From positions 1 to 29,166 of the forward strand of contig JAOXYB010035951.1 in the NCBI GenBank assembly GCA_028565635.1: 29,166 bases of DNA. The letters run 5' to 3'. This DNA is from Phoronis ovalis. Taxonomy: Eukaryota > Phoronida > Phoronidae. The position numbers and the translations under genes were made by a program. Positions within the stretch are counted from its first letter, which is position 1; the number at the start of each line of letters is the position of its first letter. Positions 16,371-27,312 of this stretch are shown piece by piece. Below the pieces are notes generated by a model that saw nothing but the letters and a program-made list of their open reading frames with translations, had not been told where the DNA came from and did no database searches.

Positions 16371-16600
16371 GTTGTGATTTGATATTCTGCTACTGTCTTT
16401 TTGAAGTAAAAATCTTAAACCATAGCTTACTGTAAACAAAGGCTTTAATTATTTAAATATATATATATTAGAAGTGTGTCCTAAGTAATGCATTCTTTAT
16501 AAGAATTACTGTACCGATTTATTTTCTTAAACGACAATGACGAAAATACATTTGAATGTTGTAATTTGATATTTTGCTACTGCCTTTTCGCAGCAAAACT
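16371..16600. repeat. Direct duplication, about 43 bp similar, spacing 187 bp
   Basis: The segment at 16371-16413 (GTTGTGATTTGATATTCTGC and following) recurs at 16558-16600 with about 80 percent identity by eye. Both copies contain a TGATATT(C/T)TGCTACTG core. Weaker similarity extends to the left, so this may be two diverged units of a 187-bp tandem repeat or a relic of a dispersed repeat. Confidence 0.65.
16459..16469. repeat. Short (AT)n tract
   Basis: A plain alternating AT run of about 11 bases lying between the two direct-repeat copies. Confidence 0.8.
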
Positions 16601-16950
16601 TATTCATTATATTATTATAATGCCTGTATTTAAATCTGTAATGGAGGTTTTACGTTTTAATGCATAATTGACATAAATTGCACGCAGCAGATATTTTTCT
16701 ACCATATATATCCAAGTTGAAAATATTGTTTTATAGTTCTTGCTTTTCTTCTATTTCTTTTATTGTTTCCTGATTGTTGACGGAAATAAGATGTTAGGGT
16801 AAAATAAGATGAACGTACATGTAGGTCTAACCCTACTGCCAGCTCTTATACCACAGGACTAAGGGATAAATGATGTTTTCGCTTGTTTGCCTCATTTTCT
16901 TGGCACCATTTAAACCAACAGAAACTTGGTATGTGTACCGCTAATATGTC

Positions 16951-17030
16951 ATCTTTACCGACAAGATTTTTCCATTTGGTATCTCTACCGACAGCATTTT
17001 TGAGCTGGAATTACGTATCTCTACTGAAAG
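16951..17030. repeat. Degenerate tandem repeat, about 30-bp unit
   Basis: ATCTTTACCGACAAGATTTT at 16951 recurs as ATCTCTACCGACAGCATTTT at 16981 and more weakly as ATCTCTACTGAAAG at 17016. The spacing is 30 and then 35 bp. A vestige (GTACCGCTAATATGTC) precedes the array near 16935. It looks like the remains of a minisatellite. Confidence 0.7.
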
Positions 17031-17547
17031 GGTCTGGGATGTCCAGCTGAGAGCCCCCGTTTGAATGTATGGAAGTTATATCCCCGAGTACATACACATC
17101 TTTTGTTTTTCCTGTTGAAAAGCATAGACAGCTTTCTCCCCCACCTGCATGTATACTTTTATCGTGTGGTCATTTGCTCAGATTTTTCATCCTGTCACTT
17201 GCACTGAAACGAGCGTCCATGTAAAGTAAAACAAGTGTTTCAGTTATCTAGATGATTATATGTGAACATATCTTATGGTTAAGCTTTTTATTTCATTATT
17301 CTAAAGAAACTAAATGTGAAAAAAGGAAAAATACTTACTTTTTGTCGCTCTGCATGTCAAGAGACTAGCAGGGAATTGGAGAAAGTTGAGCAATGATATT
17401 TTTTGTGGTTTTGCGTGTAGAGCAGGGAAATGTGTTCTATTCACACCTCTTGTTAAAACAAAAAAGACACGAAACAGTATATAATAATCATGCACTAAAA
17501 TAATATGAAATGACTAATATTTTATGCTAGTGTGCAACTGCACGTCA

Positions 17548-17558
17548 TGGCTCAGTGG
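17548..17558 (+). promoter_or_regulatory. tRNA A-box-like word, possible SINE relic
   Basis: TGGCTCAGTGG matches the RNA polymerase III A-box consensus (TRGYNNANNNG) as found in tRNA D-arms and the heads of tRNA-derived SINEs. I see no matching B-box (GGTTCGANNCC) at the right distance and no tRNA cloverleaf, so it is at best a decayed SINE head. Confidence 0.2.
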
Positions 17559-18601
17559 TTTACATAGACACGTACGTAACATGGTTGATGAAACTGAGTT
17601 AAACATGTATGACATTTATTAAATTTCTTTTTAATTAATGATTAGAACAAATGGTAATGTTCTGCAACTGCTAGCAGCTGCTCAAACAGTGCGATATACA
17701 TACGTAAATGTTTCATCTAAGTAGGGAAAAAACGAAAGAGGAACATATATGTTTGCGACAAAAGAAAACAATACAATTTAGTAATGAAATGATTTTGTTT
17801 AAATGAGCTGTAAAGAAATATACATATCGACAACACATAATTAGCACAATTACGAAGGTGTCAATTTTTCTTAAACTATTTTCATACTTAATATCCTGAA
17901 GGCAAAATATTGATGTTAAGAAATCTGAGATGTTTGTATGAATATTATTTATTATGCGTGACTCCTTCTTTCTTGGCTCAAAATCTGTGGCGCATCACGT
18001 GAATAACAAAATGCATTCAAAATTATAAGTGTAGAGATTATGAAAATCGTAATAATTTTTTGTTGATTTTTTTGGAGTCAACTTTTCTTTATTTAAACCG
18101 TCTTTCCGATTACGTGCTGTAAGTAATGTATTTCCTTCTTTTACTAATATAACGAAAATTAGTTAACAGAAAATTAGCTAATAAAGGGAAATTATTTATC
18201 ACATGATGTAATTACATTTTAACCCTAGAAACATGGTATAATTTAATTAAAACAGAGAAAGCACAGTCATACAAAAAAGATCTTTGCAGTTGCTTTTGCA
18301 CGTATTATTCATGGAAGAACAAGATTTTTGAGATTTCTGTTTTAAAAAAAACATGTGCATTTCAACAGCAGTCATCACAACATATGTACCTTCACTGTTT
18401 TATTTGTTCATTTTAATATTAATATTGAGCATTTGCGCCTATACATGTACCTCTGGCCCACTTTCTCCAAGTATTTTTTTCAATTTAATTTTTTTTTCTA
18501 TTTATATCTTCAAAGGAAGTGTCAACAGTCCCACGGAGGCAAATATTGTCGTTGAGTTATGATAATTAATTTTTACGGTATGTCATTAACTTTTCTGTTA
18601 A

Positions 18602-18667
18602 TTACGTCACTCGAGATTGTATCAGCCACGCGCCTCGAGCAATTACAGGTAACTGTAACATTACCTG
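18602..18667. promoter_or_regulatory. Motif cluster: CRE-like, two CTCGAG E-boxes, inverted CAGGTA sites
   Basis: TTACGTCA (18602-18609) is a CREB/ATF-type site. CTCGAG occurs at 18610-18615 and 18634-18639. CAGGTAA (18646-18652) and its exact inverse TTACCTG (18661-18667) form a 7-bp inverted repeat around 8 bases; CAGGTA is the Snail/ZEB-type core. The patch is GC-richer than its surroundings. Enhancer function is inferred from site density only. Confidence 0.3.
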
Positions 18668-19260
18668 AAATTTGATCACTGTTATAGGAAACATGATTAG
18701 TTTATCGGTAACTAAATTACGTTACGAAGAGCAGTTTTGTGTCCATTAGTTGAAACTTGACACAAATGGCACATGGAGTATTACGCTAAATCATCAGTGA
18801 AAAACTATTAGTTGCCGTAGCCTCAGATTTATGGATAGATAACAAACAAAATTATGTTTACTAATTGTTTTGCTTTGTGAAATATTATTGTAATTACCTT
18901 TGAAAAGTGTTTTTAAAAGTAATTTATACTATGTTTTTCGGAACATTTAAAATGCAATCACTAATGATGCATACATTTACATTATTCGCTTGTATTCAAT
19001 GACATTTGTATTTTTTGCGTAATAGTTATAACTGGGTTTGCAAAATTAAAATTAGCACCAATATCAACATGTACTACTAACTAGTACGAGCTATTGTTAG
19101 ATAATTCATTTTTTTCTACGAGTTTGGTATTGGCACAAGTTTTATAGCTCCACTTAATATACTTGAAATGATGAACTTTGTATATAAATTTCTGAATTCA
19201 ATATTTTGTTCCCCGAGTGTAAAATGGTTACGTGTGCTCTTTACCAAAATCGCGTCGTCA

Positions 19261-19620
19261 GGTGGGAGTCTACTTTTTTAGGGCTGAGTGAGTAACGCGC
19301 GTTACGCGCTTAGAGTAAGAAATCGACAGTTTTGAGCAACAGGGTCAATTTGTCCCTGGTCTTGCTTAGTATCAATTTTCGCGATGAAGGCTTCGCTTAG
19401 GGGGAGGTTTATTTAGGAGATGGGCGGTTATAGGGGTGGTTCGGGGCGAAAAAATAAGAAAAAGGTTTTCCTTGTCGAAAAGCTTCAATATTGGATAGGA
19501 CACCATTTTTTGGGAGGGTGGTCTTGTTTAGGTCGTGCCCCTGGACCACTTGTTTAGGGTCTTTTAGTTCAGATCATTCACAAGCTTTATACCTGAGTTA
19601 CCCCCTGGGCTTTGCTTATT
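19261..19620. repeat. GC-richer, CpG-containing repeat-like patch
   Basis: This patch differs sharply from the flanking AT-rich DNA. It contains a perfect 14-bp palindrome, GTAACGCGCGTTAC (19292-19305), and several short words built on CTT-N-TTTAGG (for example CTTCGCTTAGGGGG, CTTGTTTAGG twice). These words resemble the internal repeat units of the foldback element at 3213-3524, so it may be an old relative or an unrelated decayed transposon. No terminal inverted repeats or coding sequence are clear. Confidence 0.4.
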
Positions 19621-20603
19621 TACTGTCAGCTTCAATACGATTTGACAAGCAATCAAAATGTTCGCTGTGAATTCTTAAGAATCTCCCTACAAATTTAAAA
19701 GCATGATCATTTTGTATTCATCGCTTTAAATTTGATCATCCTAGATGCGTAAATTTCCACATTTCCACAAAATTATTTCATGTTTTATTTTATGTTACAT
19801 TATTTTTCTGGGTCTAATTAAGTAACACACAATGAGAAACATGGCTCAATTTCAACGAATGCTTTTAATTTGCTTATATTTCCTCCGTCAACGTTTTTAA
19901 TTTTAAAATTTGATTAACTTCAACTGTAATCTTTTTAATGATGATGCATTGCACAAAAAACGCAGAAATTAGGTTTCAAACTTCGTATCAAAATTCATGA
20001 GTGGGGTCATCAATGTGTAAACGTATCCCTACATTAAATTAAATCCATCTACTTTAATAGAGTTTTGTTCGTAAAAATAATTAACGGACCTTACTCGTTG
20101 AAGAGACGTTCAGGCGACTCGTGTAACTTTTTAAGCAGATTTTTTTTCACTTTGTTTGTTTCCCGTTGAGAATTTAATAAGGGATAGGAAACTTATCTCC
20201 TGTTAGTGTGTCTATGTTGTTAGGTGTTTGACCACGGGTATACGAAAGTGTTTCATACATATGACCTTTGAAAGAGCTGTTATATACGTTATATTTATAA
20301 ATAAAAAATATTAAGACTACAAAAATTCGTGTCTTGTAAAATTTGTTGAAGTGGAAAATAAAATACAATTTAAAAAAAATGTAATTAACAAAAAAAAAAC
20401 AATAACATAAAAATGTAAAAAAAGGAAGTAAGCTATAAAACTAAATTGGTGCAAGAAGTGAAATACAAAGCCCAATGAAGACAATATTTTCTAATTATAC
20501 GTAAATGTATGGATATACTTTTACTTAACGCTTATGGTATGTTTGAAAAAGTTATTTTTATTGTCATATAAGCTCAAACGTCGGCATCACTTACGAACGC
20601 ACT

Positions 20604-20621
20604 CAGGTGCCTTGCCAGGTG
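20604..20621 (+). promoter_or_regulatory. Two CAGGTG E-boxes 12 bp apart
   Basis: CAGGTG occurs at 20604-20609 and 20616-20621, in the same orientation and about one helical turn apart. Such E-boxes are bound by Snail/ZEB repressors and some bHLH factors. Function is inferred. Confidence 0.25.
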
Positions 20622-20728
20622 CGTCAAACAGCAAGAATTAAATGGTGTACAAAAGTATTTAGTACAGAGATCGGCAAAAGTCAGACAATGACCATTCTGA
20701 TTAAAATCCGAAGTTAAAGTTTCCTCAC

Positions 20729-20786
20729 CTCAATCTACTTATCTGCATGTAAGGCGAAAAAAAGTAGATATGCAGATCGCATTGAG
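20729..20786. repeat. Interrupted inverted repeat with ATCTGCAT / ATGCAGAT arms
   Basis: CTCAAT (20729-20734) and ATCTGCAT (20741-20748) are mirrored by ATGCAGAT (20770-20777) and ATTGAG (20781-20786). The gaps differ in length (6 and 3 bases), and there is an alternative pairing TCTACTT/AAGTAGA. It could be a decayed foldback element or paired POU-like sites. Confidence 0.5.
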
Positions 20787-23700
20787 CAAAAGCTAACTTT
20801 GTATAATCACCCCATAATCAACATATTTGTTTATTTTATGTAGTGAATTAGTTAATTCTTGGACCGAAACCTTTTAGGTTATTAGTTTATTATAATATAT
20901 TAGCAGACAAAACTTATTTAAGATTATTAATAAGAAGTTAATGCTAAACACTTTACATTTCAGAAATTGTGCTAACAGAATGGGATAAAATGCACCTACA
21001 AACTCATATTTTGAAGGAGTAATATATCCTTTAATATTTAGCTATATATTTATTATATACTTCTCTATGTCCTTTTCTGTTTGTTACAAATGATGCGTCG
21101 TTGGAGACCTCTTTTTACATATAAATATGTTTTATTTGAATTGTAAAAACACTAACTCCAGGAAGCCACAATAAGATGCTTACATGTATAATATTGTTAT
21201 ACAGTAGGGACCAAATGTGGCCTCGTGTTTTTGGGGAGCTGGTGTTTTATAGCGTCTCTGATACTTGTTGTACATCAATCAGCCAGGCCTATGAACTGTT
21301 TTAGATATTAAAGCTAGTCTCGACGTGGATCAATTAAACCTATGTAACTGATCAGGCTTACAGAAAATTGAGCATTCAAAGTTTATTTTCATATATTTTA
21401 GAAACAGTAAAACAGCCAACTCCTATGGTGGAACTGTCCAACAAAACTGCATTCCGAAAGATATTTCTGTCAATTTTGTCGTCGCCTCGAAAAAATACGT
21501 GTGATTAGATTTTTAAGTATTTATTTGCTTTTTAGACAATAGCTAACTAAGCTTTTTAAGGTGAACTTAAATTTTTTATTATATTTAAAATAACTGAAAA
21601 AAGTCCCGTTATCAATACTGGATAAACATGTACATGTATAATTTTTAACATATTATAATAAGGTTTTATGTGCCGTTACTTAAGATAAAACTAATATTGA
21701 TGACATCATATCATTGTATAAAAAATTGAAATAAAGAGAAAATGCACATGTTAAGTGTTTGTTAACGCGTTTTTTTTTAAATTTCGAATACGTGTGCATG
21801 TTTGTACTAGTAGTCTAACTATATGATAGCATTATACATGGTATAATACTATAATATGATTTTCATGTGTACAAGATACCATTTGAATATTACATTTAGT
21901 CCCGAGAGCACAACTGGTTAATTTTGTCTCCAGACAGATCAATGCTGACAGCGTGAAACTTGTAAATTTATTACAGAAACTTAAATTATTAGAAATTAAA
22001 CATAAGATAACATTTTTTAAAAAGCACACCAATAGCATCAGCTAGATTGGGAGCTAAACAACAGGAAATGGGAACTAGTCCATGCAGTTGAGTTGGGTTT
22101 ACAACGTTTGTATTGTCATGGTGGTTTGATTTCACATGTAGTCTTCTGTGTTTCAACATATAAATAAAAAAGACGACTCGAAAAGATGCGCTGCGGAGAG
22201 CCGGCCTCAGATATGCATAGTCATCTTAACGGTAAACAGAATATTAAATATATATTCACATATTTGTATAAACATTTTTTGTACGAATTGAATTGCTTGT
22301 AATGAAGCGACAATTGTTGATTTGTTATACAGTGATGATACTATAAATTCTGGACTGTTTAATTCAATAATTTCTTCAAACAAAGTGCACCTTTCCTGTT
22401 TAAGTGGCACAATTTACCACATACTATAACCACAGAGGGCACGCACTTGGGCTTTAACTCGTGAAAAATAACAAAAACAATTTTAATAGCTCTAGCAAAC
22501 CTGCCTATTATCAAAAAGTCCATACTATAATTAAACCTTATTTGTATTTCTAAAATTTTTCAATAACGTGTGTTCAGCATTTTATATATGGAAGTCTATA
22601 TACTTAGCGAAGACCGGACATTTACGACAGCGTTATGAATTTTTAATGATGAATTATGCATTTGAAATGTGTTTTTTTTAAGAAAAAAATATATGCCTAA
22701 GGCGATATTTAAAACTGGCAGGTATTTTTTCTGTGAAAGGGCAAGTATTCGAATCAAAGGGGCATTTCCCGGGCGTATTTCTTCAGCAGCCGGCCCAACA
22801 CATTCTTTTTATACTTTGTTTACCAGTATCCTATTATTTCTCCCAAAGTGCCATTCCTTGTGATTTGATCATTGCTACTTGCAGCAAGCTGATGCGGCAA
22901 GCTCTTAAATCGTCACAGAGAGATGTTTTATGGTTTCAAGGGGAATAGAAATGGTGGCCGACGCGCCGAGTATGTTGTAATATTCTGTGAGTTACTGTAA
23001 TGCTTTTCGGTTCCCTTATTTTAATATATTAAAACAGCTATCTTCGTTATTATATTATTATCAGTGAAACTTATCATACTCTCGCTGTCATGAACTTCTC
23101 TTAATTTCAGATTAGAGGAATATAATGAGATCAATTCAGGTCACAGATATTTGAGTCTTTTCCGCCTGTTAATTGAACAATATTCAAGGGAATTCCGATT
23201 ATTGCATAAATCCAAAAATGTCATGTTAACATGTTAGAGCCTGCTATACTAAAGTTTTCTTTAAATTTGTATCCCAATTTATGCGTTACATCCCCAGAAC
23301 AAGATAAAAAACGTCCTCCTTTTCATCATTAATTAAACAAAACATATTTCCTATTTACAGCATGCATGGTTATATAAGAAACAATTAAGAGTTATATATT
23401 ACAAGTGTAAATGTATATATATCAGGCAGAATTCAAATCAGTTGTTGTTTTTTTACAATTGTATTAAGAAATATCATTAAATGTTCATTTTTATTATCTA
23501 TACATAATAGAAACATTACATCATATTATTTCCATTTATGCATGCATTTTGTATTATAGGCCAAACCGTATCATAGCCAGCTTTAATAGTCTTTATTATG
23601 CACATCGACCTTACAATGCATGTGTACAGCCGGCAGTTATCCAAGTGTGGTAATTAAACCTCTATGTAATCAAGCAAATATACATGATCAAATTACAAAA

Positions 23701-23956
23701 TTATCAGTAGTTATAACTAATTAATTACTCAAAAGAAATACAGTAAGGAAAATCTAGTTTGAAGCACGTCCTGTAAGTGGGTGACTATGTCATTTGACTG
23801 CAGCTTGTTTCACTTTTTTTCTGTACCGGCGTTGGAGGAGATACGAATGTAGACAACTTTACATGTGAGATAAAGGGATTTTTAACTATATTTCTGAATT
23901 GTCTGTGACAAAGGGTATAAAACCAATTCAAACTTAAATCATATTTCAAAAGTATT

Positions 23957-23973
23957 ATACGGCAAAACCGTAT
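23957..23973. repeat. Small hairpin flanked by direct repeats
   Basis: ATACGG, loop CAAAA, CCGTAT. On either side lie near-identical ATTTCAAAAGTATT and ATTTCAAAGTATTT words (about 23943 and 23972). It may be the footprint of an old insertion or excision. Confidence 0.4.
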
Positions 23974-24976
23974 TTCAAAGTATTTTTAATAATCTTGCAT
24001 AATCTGCAAACATTAAATTCTTTCAACTTCAACAAATTAGAAATTTAAAAAAAAAACGACATCAGTTTGGTTATATTACTCCCACTGTTTCATATCATTA
24101 TTGCCCTAAAGTTTAGAATATTAATCTAAGCTCAGGCTACACTCATGAGTTTTTGTCTAAAAAATATTTTCGGATATATTTTGTCAATAAATATACCAAG
24201 TTTAAATTTATATGTACTTATTTTTAAATTTTAATACCCAAATTGTAATACACCTAAAATCTAAATGTTTAATTTTATACATTCGGGAGCCTGTGTAAAT
24301 ACTACAGGATGGCAAATAATTTATAATTTCATTTCTTAACAATTGTAATTGTTGTCTAATAAATACACTGAGCTGAAAATGAGACATAATCCATTATGTT
24401 TAGTTCAAATCGATTTTTTAAGTAATAAAACACTCCTGGCACATGTAATGTTCTAACTTTTCCTTTAATTAAAAAATGCACTGATATTTTTGGATTCTAC
24501 CTGTAGATATTTCAGAAATATGATAGAAAGTGTTGTCATACCAGCAACATTTCGACTTCTAGCTACACGTAAAATGTACAGCGTGATTTTAGCTGTTAGC
24601 GACACTAAGCGGAGATACTGAGAAACATTTACAACTTTTGCGACTGGCGTTGGCCTTGGGTACCATTTCATTGATTTGCGGCGTTATCTACAGAAGCGTT
24701 GCATAAGAAAGGATAGGAAGACATACATGTACAGCTGGTCTCTCACTAAAAAAATACTAGACCGAAACAAACCTAGATCATGAATTAAATCTGTCACAAT
24801 ATGCACCAGACACAGACAACATGAAATTTTATCAATTGTTTAAAATCAATTCTGCTTTAAGGAAACAGAGGGCTAAAACTTGAGGCTTCCGCTATATTGA
24901 AAAATTATACGTTTGGAAATTAACCTCTAGTTCAGCTGGAGGAAAAGTTTACTGGATTAGACTGTAATGTAGGGTG

Positions 24977-25034
24977 CTGCCATCTATCGGGAAACAATGA
25001 TTTTGTACAATGTATGTGATTCACCTAGCGGCAT
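24977..25034. promoter_or_regulatory. Two CTCF-like words (possible insulator)
   Basis: CTGCCATCTATCGG (24977-24990) resembles the bilaterian CTCF core read as CTGCCNCCNCGCGG or, in insects, GCGCCATCTAGCGG. CACCTAGCGGCA (25022-25033) is a second related word. The pair lies between the Six1/2 regulatory interval and the 3' end of the transporter gene, a sensible place for a boundary. The match is by eye and imperfect. Confidence 0.3.
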
Positions 25035-25408
25035 TTAGTTAAGTTATTGATACGTCATGAAGGTTTTAAATTAACTGTGTAAAAGTCTGAGGAGTGAAAG
25101 AAACTATTTTTTATAAAAGTTTCTTTTTCAATTTTGAGTTTTTCTCTGCTGTAATTTTTTTAAATTATTTTGATGATTAAAACCACTAAATGTAGTCATG
25201 TTCACTGCTGTTTATTGTCCACACAACCCACTATTATAATCAGTCATGCTATTTTTTTAAAACTGGATATAAAAAACTATATATTCCAATTTTAAATTAG
25301 TACCACACTAGACTTTTCTATTCACTAGACGAGTTCTCCTCTCATGATAGTATACTATGCAAATATTCAATAAAATTTCAAGATTCAAAATTTACTGTTT
25401 TATTCTTG

Positions 25409-25422
25409 AATAAATATTTATT
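25409..25422. terminator. Palindromic bidirectional poly(A) signal AATAAATATTTATT
   Basis: A perfect 14-bp palindrome that presents AATAAA on both strands. Outer bases CTTG and CAAG extend it into a near-hairpin with one bulged A. On the minus strand it lies about 775 bases past the transporter stop codon and could be a distal poly(A) signal. Another minus AATAAA is at 25404-25399, and a plus-strand AATAAA is at 25369-25374. Confidence 0.4.
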
Positions 25423-25646
25423 ACAAGTTCTACGAAACTAATTTCATACTATCAACAAAATAATAAATTATAACAAAATTTAAGATTTATGCAGCTCTAT
25501 GATAACTGTCATAAAATCTACATTTGATTGGTTTTGCATTTAGAATGTACAATAATCACAGTATACACTTCATCTTTGATTAAAACGATTCGCAGATACT
25601 TCACATATGCATACTATGCAGAATTCATAAACACTCTTTGGCAAAA

Positions 25647-25652
25647 TTTATT
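25647..25652 (-). terminator. Candidate poly(A) signal AATAAA for the SLC51A-like gene
   Basis: This is the first canonical AATAAA on the minus strand downstream of the stop codon at 26196, about 545 bases away. It would give a 3' UTR of typical animal length. Cleavage position and use are not shown by the sequence alone. Confidence 0.4.
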
Positions 25653-26195
25653 TAGAGGCAGTGATGCTATTCTAAGAAGATCATGCACAAACATTTCCAG
25701 TATTTAGTGTTTTGATTTCAAAATAATAAATAGGTTCTACAAGTAACATAAAGCACCTCTAACAATTAAATCAGTTAGGAACAGTGTTTGACTTACAATT
25801 TGAACTTCGGGAATTAATAATAATGGACTCTTGAGTCACAAGCTTAAAAGCACATTTTAGGCGTATAAACGGGTCTCCAAATTTAAGAGAGTGTCAATTT
25901 TACCAATGCATACACCTATAAGTGAAAATCAAATCGCGTCTGTCTCTCAATACATGCCTATGTGTTGGTTGTCATTGTCATTTTTAATGTTATGTCGGCG
26001 TGTCGATTCTTACCCATATATACCAGTAACAAATAACATAAACTATCATTCAAAGGCTTTCACTCATGTCACTTTACAACACACTGTGACTTGAACTGAC
26101 TAGAGAAACTGCGTACCAGTAGCTAGCTGTGTAAATCTAAATGCTTCTGATATACAGCTACACAACACTTATTAAAAAAAAATCTTTTGGTTTAA
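25653..26195 (-). other. Likely 3' UTR of the SLC51A-like gene
   Basis: This lies between the stop codon and the first canonical poly(A) signal. There is no competing gene; the 67-codon plus-strand frame at 25891-26094 shows no recognisable similarity. Confidence 0.4.
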
Positions 26196-26443
26196 TTAAA
26201 CTATCGGTGCGACAGTCTCATTTCCAGATCCATAATCCCTTACAACTCCATTGTTAATCTCTTGACTACTAGAAATTTCAGAATCTAACTCTCGAGCAAA
26301 TATGTGACTTCCTTCACTTCTGTTATCTGGAATTTCAGGACCTAAATTTCTGTAGATATTCCCTTGAAGTTTATTTCTGTACAACCATCTGGACCACACA
26401 GACAGCAAGAACATCTCACATACTATCGCTGAATGATTCATTG
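26196..26443 (-). CDS. SLC51A-like: Organic solute transporter alpha-like protein, terminal coding exon (partial gene)
   Basis: This last coding exon follows a TTTCATTTCAG|CAATGAAT acceptor. Its first two bases complete a GCA alanine codon begun in the previous exon. It encodes one hydrophobic segment (MNHSAIVCEMFLLSVWSRW, then LYR) that aligns with the last membrane helix of human SLC51A (MNCHLLILETFL...), including the conserved MN at its start. A 58-residue polar tail rich in Ser, Asn, Asp and Glu ends at a TAA (26196-26198). Family knowledge: OST-alpha pairs with OST-beta (SLC51B) to move bile acids and steroid conjugates by facilitated diffusion, usually at basolateral membranes. The tail is longer than in human and not conserved. 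TMEM184 relatives share the fold, but the sequence around the exon join favours SLC51A. Confidence 0.83.
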
Positions 26444-27059
26444 CTGAAATGAAACAATTTAGCTAAAGACTGTGACTTTTACAATTTCGACCGCATGTTT
26501 TTATATTCTATCACAGATGTATTACCAGACTATCTTTTTATAAGATCGGCTCCTCTGACGTTTTTTAAAATACAATAACTTTTCATATTTTAAAGCATAG
26601 TTAAAGTTATAAGAAAAATAGTTAGTCAGATCACCTTCAGTCACATTTTTCATATAATACTATCAAGACTATATTGAAGACAAAGTTGGAACTTTATAGG
26701 ACTGTGTGGAATAACAAGACTTTATGATGCAGAGGTTTTTAAACTAACCCCAAATAAACAATGTGACAGCACAAGCAAATACACTGCTCAATAAATAACA
26801 CTCCTGAACCTCATAACTATGTCTTTTTAATATGGTATCAAGTTTGGAGTTGTTGTCTACTCGCATACATAAATATATAGAAATAACCAGATAGTCTATT
26901 TAAAGCGAAAGGCAAAAAATGCAGGTGTTTAATGTCTAAACAATAACAATTCCATTTTTAAAAGTACAAACACAGAAAGGTTGTCTTTTCTTGATATAAC
27001 GAACATTTACAGCAATTAATCACTAGTCCCGGACATTTTTTAAATCTAACACAAAGTAC
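26444..27059 (-). other. SLC51A-like: Intron between the last two SLC51A-like coding exons
   Basis: A 616-bp GT-AG intron in phase 1 that begins GTACTTTG and ends CATTTCAG. It is AT-rich with no open frame of note. Removing it joins the two exons in frame and restores a contiguous match to the SLC51A C-terminus. Confidence 0.82.
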
Positions 27060-27312
27060 CTGCTCCTTGTGCTTGAGATGATAAAGGTGGAGTACATGGC
27101 ACAAGTTTTGATAAGGCTATCATACTGAAGATAAATCCTTGTAAATTACTACAGATAATCGATAGTTGCAGGACAGCAAACTTCTGTGTGATTTTATATG
27201 CCTTCAGCGGTTCTCTTGAAACTCGGAATACCAAGACGAGACCATACATAGCAATCAGCGTAGACACAGCGTTGATTAACGTAATATACAGATAAGCACT
27301 AGTTGGGTTCAA
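27060..27312 (-). CDS. SLC51A-like: Organic solute transporter alpha-like protein, penultimate coding exon (partial gene)
   Basis: This is an internal exon bounded by a TCTTGTTTCAG|TTGAAC acceptor and a GAGCAG|GTACTT donor. It is 253 bases long, entering in phase 0 and leaving in phase 1, exactly what the next exon needs. It encodes two hydrophobic helices: SAYLYITLINAVSTLIAMYG (first) and a second beginning KFAVLQLSIICSNLQGFIFS. A loop with PCTPPLSSQAQGA follows. The KFA-Q-IFS spacing and the PC-PP-SS loop match the C-terminal part of human SLC51A (KFALFQ..., CSPPYSS). This is the Solute_trans_a family, shared with TMEM184. Upstream exons for the N-terminal half and cysteine-rich loop were sought on the minus strand up to 29166 without success, so the gene is truncated by the window edge or its exons are too short to recognise. 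Confidence 0.83.

Larger units (their letters stand above)
17031..19260. other. Intergenic, no gene seen
   Basis: AT-rich sequence with chance open frames only. Frames at 18353-18562 encode hydrophobic residues but arise from T-rich DNA. A motif-dense patch around 18602-18667 is listed separately. Confidence 0.5.
19641..25398. other. Intergenic, no supportable gene
   Basis: No reading frame here resembles a known protein; the longest are about 71 codons (for example 22733-22948 +, 24465-24671 -). It holds the E-box pair at 20604-20621, an interrupted inverted repeat at 20729-20786, a small hairpin at 23957-23973 and two CTCF-like words at 24977-25034. Confidence 0.5.

Noticed and set aside
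17541-17620. Possible tRNA gene
   Set aside because: A good A-box word is present, but no B-box, anticodon stem or acceptor stem can be drawn.
18353-18562. Hydrophobic plus-strand frames that look like membrane helices
   Set aside because: The hydrophobicity comes from T-rich DNA; two overlapping frames show the same effect and neither has a recognised family.
24465-24671. 68-codon minus-strand frame near the transporter
   Set aside because: Tested as a possible extra transporter exon, but it lies past the stop codon and the poly(A) candidates and shows no similarity.
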